Shown here one piece after another: positions 55,450 through 63,945 of a stretch of 64,000 nt of DNA (the stretch's first letter is position 1; each line of letters opens with the position of its first letter). The notes beneath the pieces are model-generated. The model searched no databases. It had not been told where the DNA came from and was given only the letters and a program-made list of their open reading frames with translations. The DNA comes from Bog-756 sp963737625 (GTDB taxonomy: Bacteria > Actinomycetota > Acidimicrobiia > Acidimicrobiales > RAAP-2), in contig CAVTTK010000002.1 of the NCBI GenBank assembly GCA_963737625.1, positions 1,426,001 to 1,490,000 on the forward strand. Direction: 5' to 3'. The position numbers were made by a program, and so were the translations under genes.

Positions 55450-56096
55450 CACCGTTCCGCGTGGTGGACGGCATCCACGAAGTTGGACAGGATGCCGAGA
55501 CCGACAGCCCCGGACTTCTCGGGGTGGAATTGGGTACCCCACACCGCCCCCCGCTCGGCCGACGCCGTCACCGGTCCCCCGTACTCACAGAGGGACGACG
55601 TGTCGGCGCTCACTTCAGGGGCGTAGGAGTGGACGAAGTAGACCCACGGGGCCGGAGGAAGCCCGGCCAGGAGCCCGTCGCCCGGCCCGGCGTGCCAGCC
55701 GGACTCCGGGCCCGGGACGTCGACCGGCCGCAGGCGGTTCCACTGCATCTGGGGGTGCTTGACCCCGGGAGGCAGCCGCCGGACCACACCGGGCAGGATG
55801 CCGAGGCCGGGTCGCGTCGGATCCTCGTCCGACCCCTCGTAGAGGAGTTGGAACCCGACGCAGATGCCGAGGAACGGCACACCCCGCTCGACGGCCGTGG
55901 TGGCAGCACGATCCAGCCCACTCGAACGGAGGGCTTCGGCGCAGCGCCCGAAGGCCCCGACACCGGGCAGCACCACGCCGTCCGCTCCGGCGGCCTCGTC
56001 GGCCCCGTCGACCAGTCGCGCATCAGCACCCAGGTGCTGGAGGGCTTTCTCGGCTGACCGGAGGTTACCGATGCCGTAGTCGAGTACAGCGATCAC
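55449..56096 (-). CDS. hisH: Imidazole glycerol phosphate synthase, glutaminase subunit
   Basis: This 215-residue class I glutamine amidotransferase has the nucleophile Cys79 in FLGICVGFQLLYEGS and the His/Glu pair in GTQFHPEKSG. The N-terminus IAVLDYGIGNLRSAEKAL is typical. It supplies ammonia to HisF. The GTG at 56096 is the start that gives this N-terminus; 16 bp separate it from the hisB stop. Confidence 0.95.
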   Translation of the reverse strand: MIAVLDYGIGNLRSAEKALQHLGADARLVDGADEAAGADGVVLPGVGAFGRCAEALRSSGLDRAATTAVERGVPFLGICVGFQLLYEGSDEDPTRPGLGILPGVVRRLPPGVKHPQMQWNRLRPVDVPGPESGWHAGPGDGLLAGLPPAPWVYFVHSYAPEVSADTSSLCEYGGPVTASAERGAVWGTQFHPEKSGAVGLGILSNFVDAVHHAER

Positions 56097-56112
56097 CGGA
56101 GGGCGGGGGTCG

Positions 56113-56733
56113 TCACAGCGTCCCCTTGGTGGAGGGGATGCCTCCGCCCTCCAGGCGCACGGCATCCCGTAGGGCGCGGGCCACCCCCTTGAAGGAGGCC
56201 TCGATGATGTGGTGGGTGTTCTTCCCCGTCCGCAGCCGGACGTGGAGGGTGATCCCGGCCGCCGTGGCGAAGGCCCGCCAGAACTCCTCGGCCAGCTGTG
56301 GGTCGAACGGCGGGTTCCCGAGGGGGTTGGTCTCGGCGGGGAACTCGATGTCGTAGACCAGGAAGGGACGGCCGGACAGGTCCAGGGCCACATCGACGAG
56401 AGCCTCGTCCAGGGGCACGGACACCGAGCCGAACCGCCGGACCCCGGCCTTGTCGCCCAACGCCTCGGCCAGCACCTCACCCAGGGTGATGCCCACGTCC
56501 TCCACGGTGTGATGGGCGTCCACGTCGAGGTCCCCGCGGGCGCGCACGGTCAGGTCGAACCCGCCGTGACGGCCGAGTTGGCTGACCATGTGATCGAAGA
56601 ACGGAAGGCCGGTCTCCACCTCGGTGGCACCGGACCCGTCGATGTCGAGGGCGACCTCAATCGAGGTCTCTTTGGTGGCCCGGACCGCGGTCCCGGTTCT
56701 CGGAGCGGACGGCGTCGGGATCGTGGTGGTCAT
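56113..56733 (-). CDS. hisB: Imidazoleglycerol-phosphate dehydratase
   Basis: This 206-residue monofunctional dehydratase has the metal-binding His/Glu motifs DVDAHHTVEDVGITLGE and the C-terminal THHIIEASFKGVARAL, plus GTGLPFFDHM-type ETGLPFFDHMVSQLGRHG. No phosphatase domain is fused, so the histidinol-phosphate phosphatase is elsewhere. It overlaps hisC by 4 nt. Confidence 0.95.
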   Translation of the reverse strand: MTTTIPTPSAPRTGTAVRATKETSIEVALDIDGSGATEVETGLPFFDHMVSQLGRHGGFDLTVRARGDLDVDAHHTVEDVGITLGEVLAEALGDKAGVRRFGSVSVPLDEALVDVALDLSGRPFLVYDIEFPAETNPLGNPPFDPQLAEEFWRAFATAAGITLHVRLRTGKNTHHIIEASFKGVARALRDAVRLEGGGIPSTKGTL

Positions 56734-57833
56734 GACAGGCTCTCATCCAGTCCGGCCAGGAACCGGTCGTTCTCCTCCGGGAGACCCACCGTGACCCGTA
56801 GGCACCCGGTGAGCCCTGGCCACTCCGAACAGTCTCGCACGAGGACCGAACGGTCGAGGAGGTGGGCCCACACCTCGCCCGCCGCCACGGTGAGGGGGCG
56901 GAACAGGATGAAGTTGGCATCGGATGGCCAGGTCTCCACCGGGAGGTCGGCCAGTGCCGCTTCGATTCGGCCGCGCTCCTCATTGATGAGCGCCACGCGT
57001 GCTTCCATCTCGTGGACGTGCGCGAGGGCCAGGCGGCCGGCCAACTGCTTGACCGCGTCGAGGTGGTAGGGCAGGGCCACCAGCTCACAGGCCCGGACCA
57101 CGTCGGGCGCGGCGATCAGATAGCCCAGGCGCATGCCGGCCATGGACCAGGTCTTGGAGAAGGTCCGGACCACGGCCACCCGGTCCGCGCCCGGACCTGC
57201 CCCGCCGAGCAGCTCCAGGGCCGAGGACGGGGCGAACTGGCCGTACGCCTCGTCCACCACCAGCAGCCCGGGCACCAGGCCCAGGACCGAGCGGATCTGA
57301 TCGAGGGGGTCCGACCGTCCGGTCGGGTTGTTGGGTGAGCAGAGGAACGTGATGACCGGGTCTTCGGCCGCCACAACCCTCCGCACCTCCTCGAGGTCGA
57401 GGGCGAAGTCGTCGGTCCGGTTTCCGGTGACCACCCGGGTACCGGTGGTGCGGGCGATGTGCCGGTGGAGGGTGTACGTCGGCTCGAACAGGGCCACCGT
57501 CCGCTCCGGTCCCCCGTAGGCCAGCAAGAGCGACTGGAGGACCTCATTGGATCCGTTGGCGCAAAAGACGCGGTCGGGGTCGACGCCGTGGCTCTCGGCC
57601 ACCGCGGTGCGGAGGGCGGCGGCCTGCCGATCGGGATAGCGGTGGAAATCGATATCCGCCAGACCGGCGCGGAAGTCGTTGAGCCATCCCTCTGGCGGAG
57701 GCAGGGGCGACTCATTGGTGTTGAGGCGGACCTCCACGTCGACCTGCGCCGAGTGGTAGCCGGTCAGTTCGGTCAGATCCGGCCGTATCCGGGGCGGGCG
57801 CGGCTCTCCGGCCCCCGGGGCTACCGCGGCCAT
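56730..57833 (-). CDS. hisC: Histidinol-phosphate aminotransferase
   Basis: This 367-residue class I/II aminotransferase has LNTNESPLPPP near the N-terminus, CSPNNPTGRS, VVDEAYGQF, the pyridoxal phosphate Lys in RTFSKTWSMAGMRLGY, and a C-terminal CLRVTVGLPEEN with the substrate-binding Arg. It transaminates imidazole acetol phosphate to histidinol phosphate. It overlaps hisD by 13 nt and hisB by 4 nt. Confidence 0.95.
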   Translation of the reverse strand: MAAVAPGAGEPRPPRIRPDLTELTGYHSAQVDVEVRLNTNESPLPPPEGWLNDFRAGLADIDFHRYPDRQAAALRTAVAESHGVDPDRVFCANGSNEVLQSLLLAYGGPERTVALFEPTYTLHRHIARTTGTRVVTGNRTDDFALDLEEVRRVVAAEDPVITFLCSPNNPTGRSDPLDQIRSVLGLVPGLLVVDEAYGQFAPSSALELLGGAGPGADRVAVVRTFSKTWSMAGMRLGYLIAAPDVVRACELVALPYHLDAVKQLAGRLALAHVHEMEARVALINEERGRIEAALADLPVETWPSDANFILFRPLTVAAGEVWAHLLDRSVLVRDCSEWPGLTGCLRVTVGLPEENDRFLAGLDESLS

Positions 57834-59123
57834 CGCAGACGCACCGACTCGGCATGGGCGGGCAGCCCCTCGGTCTCGGCCAAGGTCACAACGTGGGGAC
57901 CGAGCTCCTCGAGGGCCTTGGCGCTCACGGTGACGGCGTGGATGTGACGTCGGAAGTCGTCCACCCGCAGGGCGCTGGCGAACCGGGCCGTGCGATTGGT
58001 GGGAAGTACGTGATTGGGGCCGGCCAGGTAGTCGCCCACGCTGGCCGGGGAGGACGGTCCGAGGAACACGGCCCCGGCCGAGGTGACCTGGCCGAGCAGG
58101 GACTGGGCGTCCTGGGTCAGGATCTCGAGGTGCTCAGGGGCCACGATGTTGGCCACGGCCATGGCCTGCTTCGGGCCGTCCACGAGGACGACGTAGCCAC
58201 CGGCGTCCAAGGTGGCCTCGAGGTCCGCCCGACGGGGCGAGTCACGCACGATGCGCTCCACCTGGGCCGTCACCGCCTCGGCCACGGCCTCCGACCAGGT
58301 GATCAGCCAGGCCAGGCCATCGGGGCCGTGCTCGGCCTGCACGACCAGGTCGATGGCGGCCAGTTCGGTGGGCGTTCCGGGTCCGGCCACCACCACCACC
58401 TCCGAGGGACCGGCGAAGGCCGACGCCACCCCGACGACGCCGGAGACCTGGCGCTTGGCTTCGGCCACGTACCGGTTGCCCGGTCCGACGATGACGTCGA
58501 CCGGCTCGATGGACTCGGTGCCGTAGGCCATGGCGGCGATGGCCTGTGCCCCACCCACCCGATAGACCTCATGGATGCCGGCGACCGCCGCCGCGGCCAG
58601 CGAGGCGTCATCGATCTGGCCGTCGGGACCGGGGGGTACGCACAGGACGATCTCCTTGACCCCGGCCACCTGGGCCGGCACGGCGCACATGAGGACGGTC
58701 GACGGATACCGGGCCCGGCCCCCCGGGGCGTAGCAGCCGGCCCGCTCCACCGGTCGGACCAGATGCCGCACCTCGATCCCGCCCGAGACGAAGTCGTCCG
58801 CTTCGGGGTCGGCGGACTCATGGGCGTGGTACGCCAGGATCCGATCGTGGGCCACATCGAGGGCCTCCTGGAGAGGACCGGGAATGCGCGTCAGCGCCGC
58901 CTGGATCTCCGATTCGGGGACCCGCAACTCGTCGACCGCGACACCGTCGAAGGCCTGGGTCAGCCGCCGGAGGGCGGCGTCTCCGTCAGCCCGCACTTCG
59001 GCCACGATGGCAGCCACCGTCTCCGACGAACGGTCCTGCTCGTCGGCGGGACGCGGCAGTGCCTCCCGCAGGGCCCTGCGGTTTCCGGTCGAAGCCGCGG
59101 AAGTCGAGCCGTCGGAGAGCCAT
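57821..59123 (-). CDS. hisD: Histidinol dehydrogenase, apparent +1 frameshift near the start
   Basis: The ATG at 59123 opens MALRRLDFRGFDR, the classic HisD beginning. One base must then be skipped in an A-run near 59082-59084 to continue as NRRALREALPRPADEQ and the long conserved body. Key parts are RAGCYAPGGRARYPS, GVKEIVLCVPPG, YRVGGAQAIAAMAYGTESI, VIVGPGNRYVAEAKR and the zinc/catalytic region VVQAEHGPDGLA, with HVLPTNRTARFASAL at the C-terminus. Unshifted, the body would have to start at an unlikely ATG at 59206. Corrected length is about 433 residues. It oxidises histidinol to histidine, the last step. It is the first gene of the leftward his run. Confidence 0.9.
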
Positions 59124-59286
59124 AGCCAGTCGATGCTACCGGACCGACGCCCAACCGCCTTCCGCTCGGGCCAGTTCACGCGGCCGCGGCATGGAGTCCC
59201 TTCCACCGGCCATGCACCCGACCCGGAGACCTGTCGTGGTGCCCTCGGACGTGCCGGGGCCGGCCACCGGTGCCATGATCGTTCCC

Positions 59287-59484
59287 ATGGCCACCAGTCC
59301 CGCAGAGCTCTCCTCCCTCGCCACCGCCCTCGACGAACTGAGCCGGAGGATCACGGTCCACGCCGACGCCGCCGACGCCGGGAAGGACGAGGAGACGGCC
59401 CGAGAGCTCTTCGCCATCGAACGGTCACTGAACAGCGCCAATCGCCGGCTGGCCAAACTCTCGCTGTCTCTGAGCCGGCGTTGA
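59287..59484 (+). CDS. Small helical protein of unknown function
   Basis: This 65-residue protein (ATG at 59287; an ATG at 59275 would add four residues) reads MATSPAELSSLATALDELSR, then charged helices with AGKDEETARELFAIERSLN and NRRLAKLSLSLSRR. It looks like an alpha-hairpin of two amphipathic helices. I do not recognise a family. Support is the coding-like base pattern, the gap between two well-defined divergent genes, and a clean terminator-like hairpin 63 bp downstream. Confidence 0.6.
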   Translation: MATSPAELSSLATALDELSRRITVHADAADAGKDEETARELFAIERSLNSANRRLAKLSLSLSRR

Positions 59485-59546
59485 CGACCGCCGTCCGGTG
59501 AGCGAGCCGGGACGGTCGACCAATCCCACGCCCAACCCCGGACGCG

Positions 59547-59574
59547 GCGAAGGCACCCCGAAGGGTGCCTTCGC
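59547..59574. terminator. Perfect hairpin, terminator-like
   Basis: GCGAAGGCACCC and GGGTGCCTTCGC pair over 12 bp around a CGAA tetraloop. It lies between the rightward small gene and the leftward nth gene, so it could serve both. There is no T-run on either side. Confidence 0.6.
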
Positions 59575-59773
59575 GCGAGCGGGTCGGGCGGCGGATCCCG
59601 AACACCGCTCTGCGGAACCAGTTGGCGGGAACCGGTTCCGAGACCTCTAGATCATCACGTTTTCGCCCAGATTGCCAGTCAATGGGGGACAAAGTTCTCC
59701 TGTTCACACGGCAGTCGGCGCCTTCGCGCCACAAAGGCCCTGCTCGTAGTGTGCTTTTGTCGGTGACGCTCCG

Positions 59774-60502
59774 TCAGATGGGTGCGGAGATCCGGGGACT
59801 CCCCCGCTCGGCCTCCGGTGGCGGGACGGGACGTCCGACGGTGGCCACGGATGGGACCCGGGCCGAAGGGCAGAAGTCGGCCAGGACGCACCGTTCACAG
59901 TGGGGGCTACGGGCCGTGCACGTGGCCCGACCGTGGAGGATCAGGCGGAGGCTGAACACGCCGCGCTGACTGGCGGGCACCATGGCGTTGAGGGCGGTCT
60001 CCACCCGCACGGGGTCGGTCTCCACCGTCAGGCCGAGGCGCCGGGACAGCCGCTGCACGTGGGTGTCGACGGGGAGTCCGGGAAGGTCGAAGGCTACGCT
60101 GCGCACCACATTGGCCGTCTTCCGTCCCACCCCGGGAAGCGTGACCAGATCGGCCATGGCCGAGGGGACAGTGCCGCCGAAGCGCTCGGTCACCACCCGG
60201 GCCATTCCGATCAGGTTGCGGGCCTTGGCCCGGAAGAAGCCCGTCGAGTGGATGAGCTCCTCCACCTCGGCGGGGTCGGCGGCGGCCAGCGCGGTGGCGT
60301 CGGGGAAGCGGGCGAAGAGCGCTGGCGTCGTCAAGTTCACCCGCTCGTCCGTGCACTGGGCCGACAGGATGGTGGCGGCCAGGAGATGGAACGGATCGGT
60401 GTGGTCCAGGGCGCACAGGTCACGGGTCGAACCCGGGAACTCCTCGGCTAGGCGCTCGGCCGTTCGTCGGGCTCGGCCGGCCGGCGTTCGGGGTCGGGCC
60501 AT
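59774..60502 (-). CDS. nth: Endonuclease III
   Basis: This 242-residue HhH-GPD base-excision glycosylase/AP lyase has the helix-hairpin-helix LPGVGRKTANVV with catalytic Lys128, and Asp146 in LPVDTHVQRL. The [4Fe-4S] cluster ligands are C195, C202, C205 and C211 (spacing 6-2-5). It removes oxidised pyrimidines from DNA. An Arg-rich N-terminus and a 30-residue Pro-rich tail flank the core. It is divergent from mshD, whose start is 22 bp away. Confidence 0.95.
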   Translation of the reverse strand: MARPRTPAGRARRTAERLAEEFPGSTRDLCALDHTDPFHLLAATILSAQCTDERVNLTTPALFARFPDATALAAADPAEVEELIHSTGFFRAKARNLIGMARVVTERFGGTVPSAMADLVTLPGVGRKTANVVRSVAFDLPGLPVDTHVQRLSRRLGLTVETDPVRVETALNAMVPASQRGVFSLRLILHGRATCTARSPHCERCVLADFCPSARVPSVATVGRPVPPPEAERGSPRISAPI

Positions 60503-60523
60503 CGACGGCACACTACCGGTAGC

Positions 60524-61501
60524 GTGCAGTCGATGGTGGCCCTCGAGCTCGGCGTCGTGCACGAACCGACCACCGCGCTGAGGCATACCGTGGACGCGCT
60601 GGCCGACCGGGTCGAAACCGGTCTGGCGCACGCGTCGCTCAGTGAGCATCAACGGATGGTGTTGGCTCGACCCTCCTGGGGTTTCGGTGCCGACGGCGAG
60701 CCCGGTGGCCGAACGGTAGGGATCGTGGCCACCGCGGCCGGATCGACCACTCCGGTGGGGTATGCCCAGGTAAGTCGGGACCACGGCCTGGGTGAGTACG
60801 CGGCGGAGCTGCTGGTCGATCCGGCAACGGTCGGGGTTGCCGTCGTGGCCGACGCATTGTTGGGCGCAGCGGTGCGTCAGGTGGCCGAGTGGGGCGGCGG
60901 GACCGTCCGCCTCTGGGTCCCCAGGGCGTCCACCCCGGCCGACACCCTGGCCGCCGGACGCGGCTTCGGACACGAACGGGATCTGCTCCAGATGCGGTGC
61001 CCGCTCCCTCTCCCCCCGGCCAGGGCCGACGGGCGTCCGGGCGGTACGCCCCTCCGGACCCGGGCCTTCCGTCCCGGTGTCGACGAGGATGCCTGGCTGG
61101 TGGTCAACAACCGGGCCTTCGCCTCCCATCCCGAACAGGGCCACTGGGACCGCGCCACACTGGAGGAGCGGGAGCACGAGCCGTGGTTCGATCCCCAGGG
61201 ATTTCTCGTGCTGGAGGCGGAGGGACGCATGGCCGGGTCATGTTGGACCAAGGTCCACCTGCTCACCGACCCTCCCCTGGGGGAGATCTACGTCATCGGC
61301 GTGGACCCCGACTTCCACGGGCGCGGGTGGGGCCGGGCGCTCACACGCGCCGGGTTGGACTGGTTGGCCGGTCGGGGCCTGTCGTTCGGGATGCTCTATG
61401 TCGACGCGGACAACACTGCCGCGGTCCATCTCTACCGTTCGATGGGATTCACCGACGACCACGTGGACCGTTCGTACGTCCGCACGGTGGAGGCCGCCTG
61501 A
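60524..61501 (+). CDS. mshD: Mycothiol synthase
   Basis: This 325-residue protein has two GNAT acetyltransferase domains. The C-terminal, active one has EIYVIGVDPDFHGRGWGRAL (acetyl-CoA loop) and LYVDADNTAAVHLYRSMGF; the N-terminal one is degenerate. 'VNNRAFASHPEQGHW' before the second domain is characteristic of MshD, which acetylates Cys-GlcN-Ins in the last step of mycothiol synthesis. Mycothiol is confined to actinobacteria, which supports the taxonomic inference. Starts at GTG 60524 or ATG 60533 are both possible. Confidence 0.93.
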   Translation: MQSMVALELGVVHEPTTALRHTVDALADRVETGLAHASLSEHQRMVLARPSWGFGADGEPGGRTVGIVATAAGSTTPVGYAQVSRDHGLGEYAAELLVDPATVGVAVVADALLGAAVRQVAEWGGGTVRLWVPRASTPADTLAAGRGFGHERDLLQMRCPLPLPPARADGRPGGTPLRTRAFRPGVDEDAWLVVNNRAFASHPEQGHWDRATLEEREHEPWFDPQGFLVLEAEGRMAGSCWTKVHLLTDPPLGEIYVIGVDPDFHGRGWGRALTRAGLDWLAGRGLSFGMLYVDADNTAAVHLYRSMGFTDDHVDRSYVRTVEAA

Positions 61502-61595
61502 GCCCCCGGACCACCAGAGGCCGTTGCCGCCGGCCATCGAATAAAGACCATCAGTGCGGTGGGTCGGGGTTCTCGTGGGCCAGGGAGGCGGTGGA

Positions 61596-62282
61596 TCAGC
61601 GTGTCCCGATGAGGTGGCCCACGCTGTAGGTGACGCCGGCGGCGATGGCCGAGATCAGCAACTGCCGTGACGCGGACCACAGCCACGACCGGCCGGTGAA
61701 CACGGCCAACGCCGCGCCCACGGCGAAGGCGCTCACGGCGGTGACGCCGACCGACCACAGGATGGCGCTGGTGCCAGAGGTGATGAGCCAGGGCACCAGC
61801 GGTATGAAAGCACCGATGGCGAACATCACAAACGACGACGCCGCGGCCTGGAGCGGATTGCCGGTCTCCTCGGGATTGATGCCCAACTCCTCCCGGGCAT
61901 GGGTCTCCAGCGCCAGCTCGGGATCGCTCATCATCTTGACCGACAGCTCCTCGGCCATCTCGGTATCGAGACCGCGGCTGCGGTAGATGGCAGCCAGCTC
62001 ACGGCGCTCGTCCTCCGGTTCGTGGCGGATGGCCTGTCGTTCCACGTCCAGTTCCCGCTGCATCAGTTCGGACTGGGCCCGCATGGAGACGTACTCCCCG
62101 GCGGCCATGGAGAACGAGCCGGCGATGAGGCCGGCCACACCGGCCAACCGGACGGCCGACGCCGAGGAGTGGGCCCCGGCCATACCCAGGATGAGGGCCA
62201 CGTTCGACACCAGTCCGTCGCTCACCCCGAACACCGCCGCCCGGGCGCCGCCCCCTTGGAGGTTGCGGTGGTTGTGTCGCAT
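61596..62282 (-). CDS. VIT1/CCC1 family iron/manganese transporter-like protein
   Basis: This protein of about 228 residues starts MRHNHRNLQGGGARAAVFG, with GVSDGLVSNVALILGMAGA and a second helix FSMAAGEYVSMRAQSE. Both are signatures of the VIT1/CCC1 family, in which the first helices line the metal path. A cytoplasmic charged segment (MQRELDVERQAIRHEPEDER) carries Glu residues that bind metal in relatives. Three C-terminal helices follow. It probably exports or sequesters Fe2+ or Mn2+. The ATG at 62282 is chosen by homology of the N-terminus; a longer frame reaches 62441 without support. Confidence 0.88.
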   Translation of the reverse strand: MRHNHRNLQGGGARAAVFGVSDGLVSNVALILGMAGAHSSASAVRLAGVAGLIAGSFSMAAGEYVSMRAQSELMQRELDVERQAIRHEPEDERRELAAIYRSRGLDTEMAEELSVKMMSDPELALETHAREELGINPEETGNPLQAAASSFVMFAIGAFIPLVPWLITSGTSAILWSVGVTAVSAFAVGAALAVFTGRSWLWSASRQLLISAIAAGVTYSVGHLIGTR

Positions 62283-62418
62283 CTCCACGGAGTGCAGCGT
62301 ACCGACCGCACCGGGGTAAGGATGCGCTGCACCCCGGACGAAGGAGCACCTCACCCTGGTCCCCGCCGTTCTCGTGTCCAGGGTGGTCGGGCCGGTCGGT
62401 GTCCCGTACAGTCTGGTC

Positions 62419-62874
62419 ATGGCAACCACCGTGCAGGGCATCGAGAAATTCCACGACCTGGTCGGACAGCACCTGGGCTACAGCGAGTGGCACCGGATCG
62501 ACCAGGCCCAGATCAACCAGTTCGCCGACGCCACCGGGGACCATCAGTGGATCCACGTCGACCCCGAGCGGGCCAAGTCCGGGCCCTTCGGGACGGCCAT
62601 CGCCCACGGCTACCTGACCCTCTCGCTGGTCCCCGCCTACCTCGGGGAGGTGCTCGTCGTGGAAGGTGCCTCGATGGGCGTCAACTACGGCTGCAACAAA
62701 GTCCGGTTCCCCGCCCCCGTGCCGGTGGACAGCAATCTCCACCTGGGGGTCACGGTGGCCGGCGCCGAGGATGTGAAGGGAGGGGTCCAGGTGGTCCTGG
62801 AGGTGACCTTGGAGACCGAGGGTTCAACCAAGCCCAGCTGTGTGGCCGAGGTGGTCTACCGCTACTTCTACTGA
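62419..62874 (+). CDS. MaoC-like (R)-hydratase/dehydratase
   Basis: This 151-residue hot-dog fold protein has the hydratase 2 motif FADATGDHQWIHVDPERAKS (catalytic Asp and His), IAHGYLTLSLVPAYL, and NYGCNKVRFPAPVPVDS. The sequence is that of single-domain MaoC enzymes acting on 2-enoyl-CoA or related acyl thioesters. It is 108 bp upstream of the MerR-type regulator gene in the same direction; such pairs are common in actinobacteria and suggest lipid-linked control. Confidence 0.9.
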   Translation: MATTVQGIEKFHDLVGQHLGYSEWHRIDQAQINQFADATGDHQWIHVDPERAKSGPFGTAIAHGYLTLSLVPAYLGEVLVVEGASMGVNYGCNKVRFPAPVPVDSNLHLGVTVAGAEDVKGGVQVVLEVTLETEGSTKPSCVAEVVYRYFY

Positions 62875-62982
62875 GGGGACCTCACCTGGGCCCGGGGCAC
62901 ACTCCCAGGTGGCGGCGGTGTCGGACCCGTTTCCCGGCTCACCGGAGTACCCGCTCCAACAGTACGAGCGATTACTCCTAGA

Positions 62983-63945
62983 GTGGACGTCATGGAGATG
63001 CGCGTCGAGCAGCTGTCCGCCCGGGCCGATGTGACCGTCGACACCATCCGCTACTACCAGAGCAAAGGCCTGTTGGATCCTCCGCGGCGGGAGGGGCGGG
63101 TGGCCTGGTACGGCGAGCAGCATCTCGAGCGGCTGGCCCGGATCCGCTCCCTGCAGGGGCGAGGGTTCACCTTGGCCACCATCGTCAGGCTGGTATCCGG
63201 TGAGCTCGACGCCGCCGACGAGGCTCTCCTCGGTGAGCTGTCCGGGTGGCGGGACGAGGACCCGGAGATGTCGGGCGGAGCCGCCGCCTCCGGCCGCCGG
63301 CCCACCGATCAGCCTTCGGACGGGGGCCGCTTGTCCGACAGGATCAGCTCGGAGGCGGGACCCACACTCACCCTCGACGAGCTGTCCGAAGCCACCGGCG
63401 TGCCCTTGGCCCTACTCAAGGCCGTGGAGGCCGAAGGCCTCCTCATCCCTCGCCGCATCACCGGCCGGGACCGCTACACGGAGGCCGATGTGGCCGCCGC
63501 CCGATCCGGGCTGCTCCTCTTGGAGTGGGGCATCCCCCTCTCCGCCCTGCTCGACCTGGCCCGTCGCCACCACGAGGCGACCGAGGCGGTGGCCCGGGAG
63601 GCCGTGACCATGTTCTCGACCTACGTGCGGGCCCCGCTCCGGAGCGGGGGGGATGGAGGCGAGGGAGACGGGGGTCCCGGAGACGAGCCCCACATCGAGC
63701 GCCTCCTGCAGGCCTACGCCGAGCTGCTGCCGGCGGTCAACACGCTCGTGGGCCACCACTTCACCCGGACCCTGATCAGCGCGGCCCTGGACCATGTCGA
63801 ACAGGTGGGATCGGAGGCCGAGCGACGGGCCATCGGGCACGAGGCCGGGGTCGATATGACCGGCCCGGACGATGGGGACGGCGGGGGGTCCGCCGGTCCA
63901 CCGGACGAGATGGCCGGCGACCGCGCCCTGTCGGTCCGGCCGTGA
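62983..63945 (+). CDS. MerR-family transcription regulator with a second helix-turn-helix-like segment
   Basis: This 320-residue protein starts with a standard MerR DNA-binding domain (VEQLSARADVTVDTIRYYQSKGLL to GFTLATIVRLV, residues 5-70). After a Gly/Ser-rich linker a second MerR-like segment follows at about residues 130-210 (LSEATGVPLALLKAVEAEGLL, RYTEADVAAARSGLLLLEWG). Then come a helical region with LLPAVNTLVGHHFTRTL and an acidic, glycine-rich tail. Effector binding is likely in the second half, but no ligand residues are evident. GTG 62983 or ATG 62992 could start it. Confidence 0.85.
   Translation: MDVMEMRVEQLSARADVTVDTIRYYQSKGLLDPPRREGRVAWYGEQHLERLARIRSLQGRGFTLATIVRLVSGELDAADEALLGELSGWRDEDPEMSGGAAASGRRPTDQPSDGGRLSDRISSEAGPTLTLDELSEATGVPLALLKAVEAEGLLIPRRITGRDRYTEADVAAARSGLLLLEWGIPLSALLDLARRHHEATEAVAREAVTMFSTYVRAPLRSGGDGGEGDGGPGDEPHIERLLQAYAELLPAVNTLVGHHFTRTLISAALDHVEQVGSEAERRAIGHEAGVDMTGPDDGDGGGSAGPPDEMAGDRALSVRP

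Noticed and set aside
5596..59123. Programmed +1 frameshifting as the cause of all broken genes
   Set aside because: No shared slippery sequence, zero-frame stop codon or stimulatory structure is visible at the ten sites, and such density would be unprecedented in bacteria; kept only as an alternative within the finding.
59123..59206. hisD start at the ATG at 59206
   Set aside because: The ATG at 59123 in another frame gives MALRRLDFRG, the family N-terminus, followed by a +1 shift; the longer leader has no HisD similarity.
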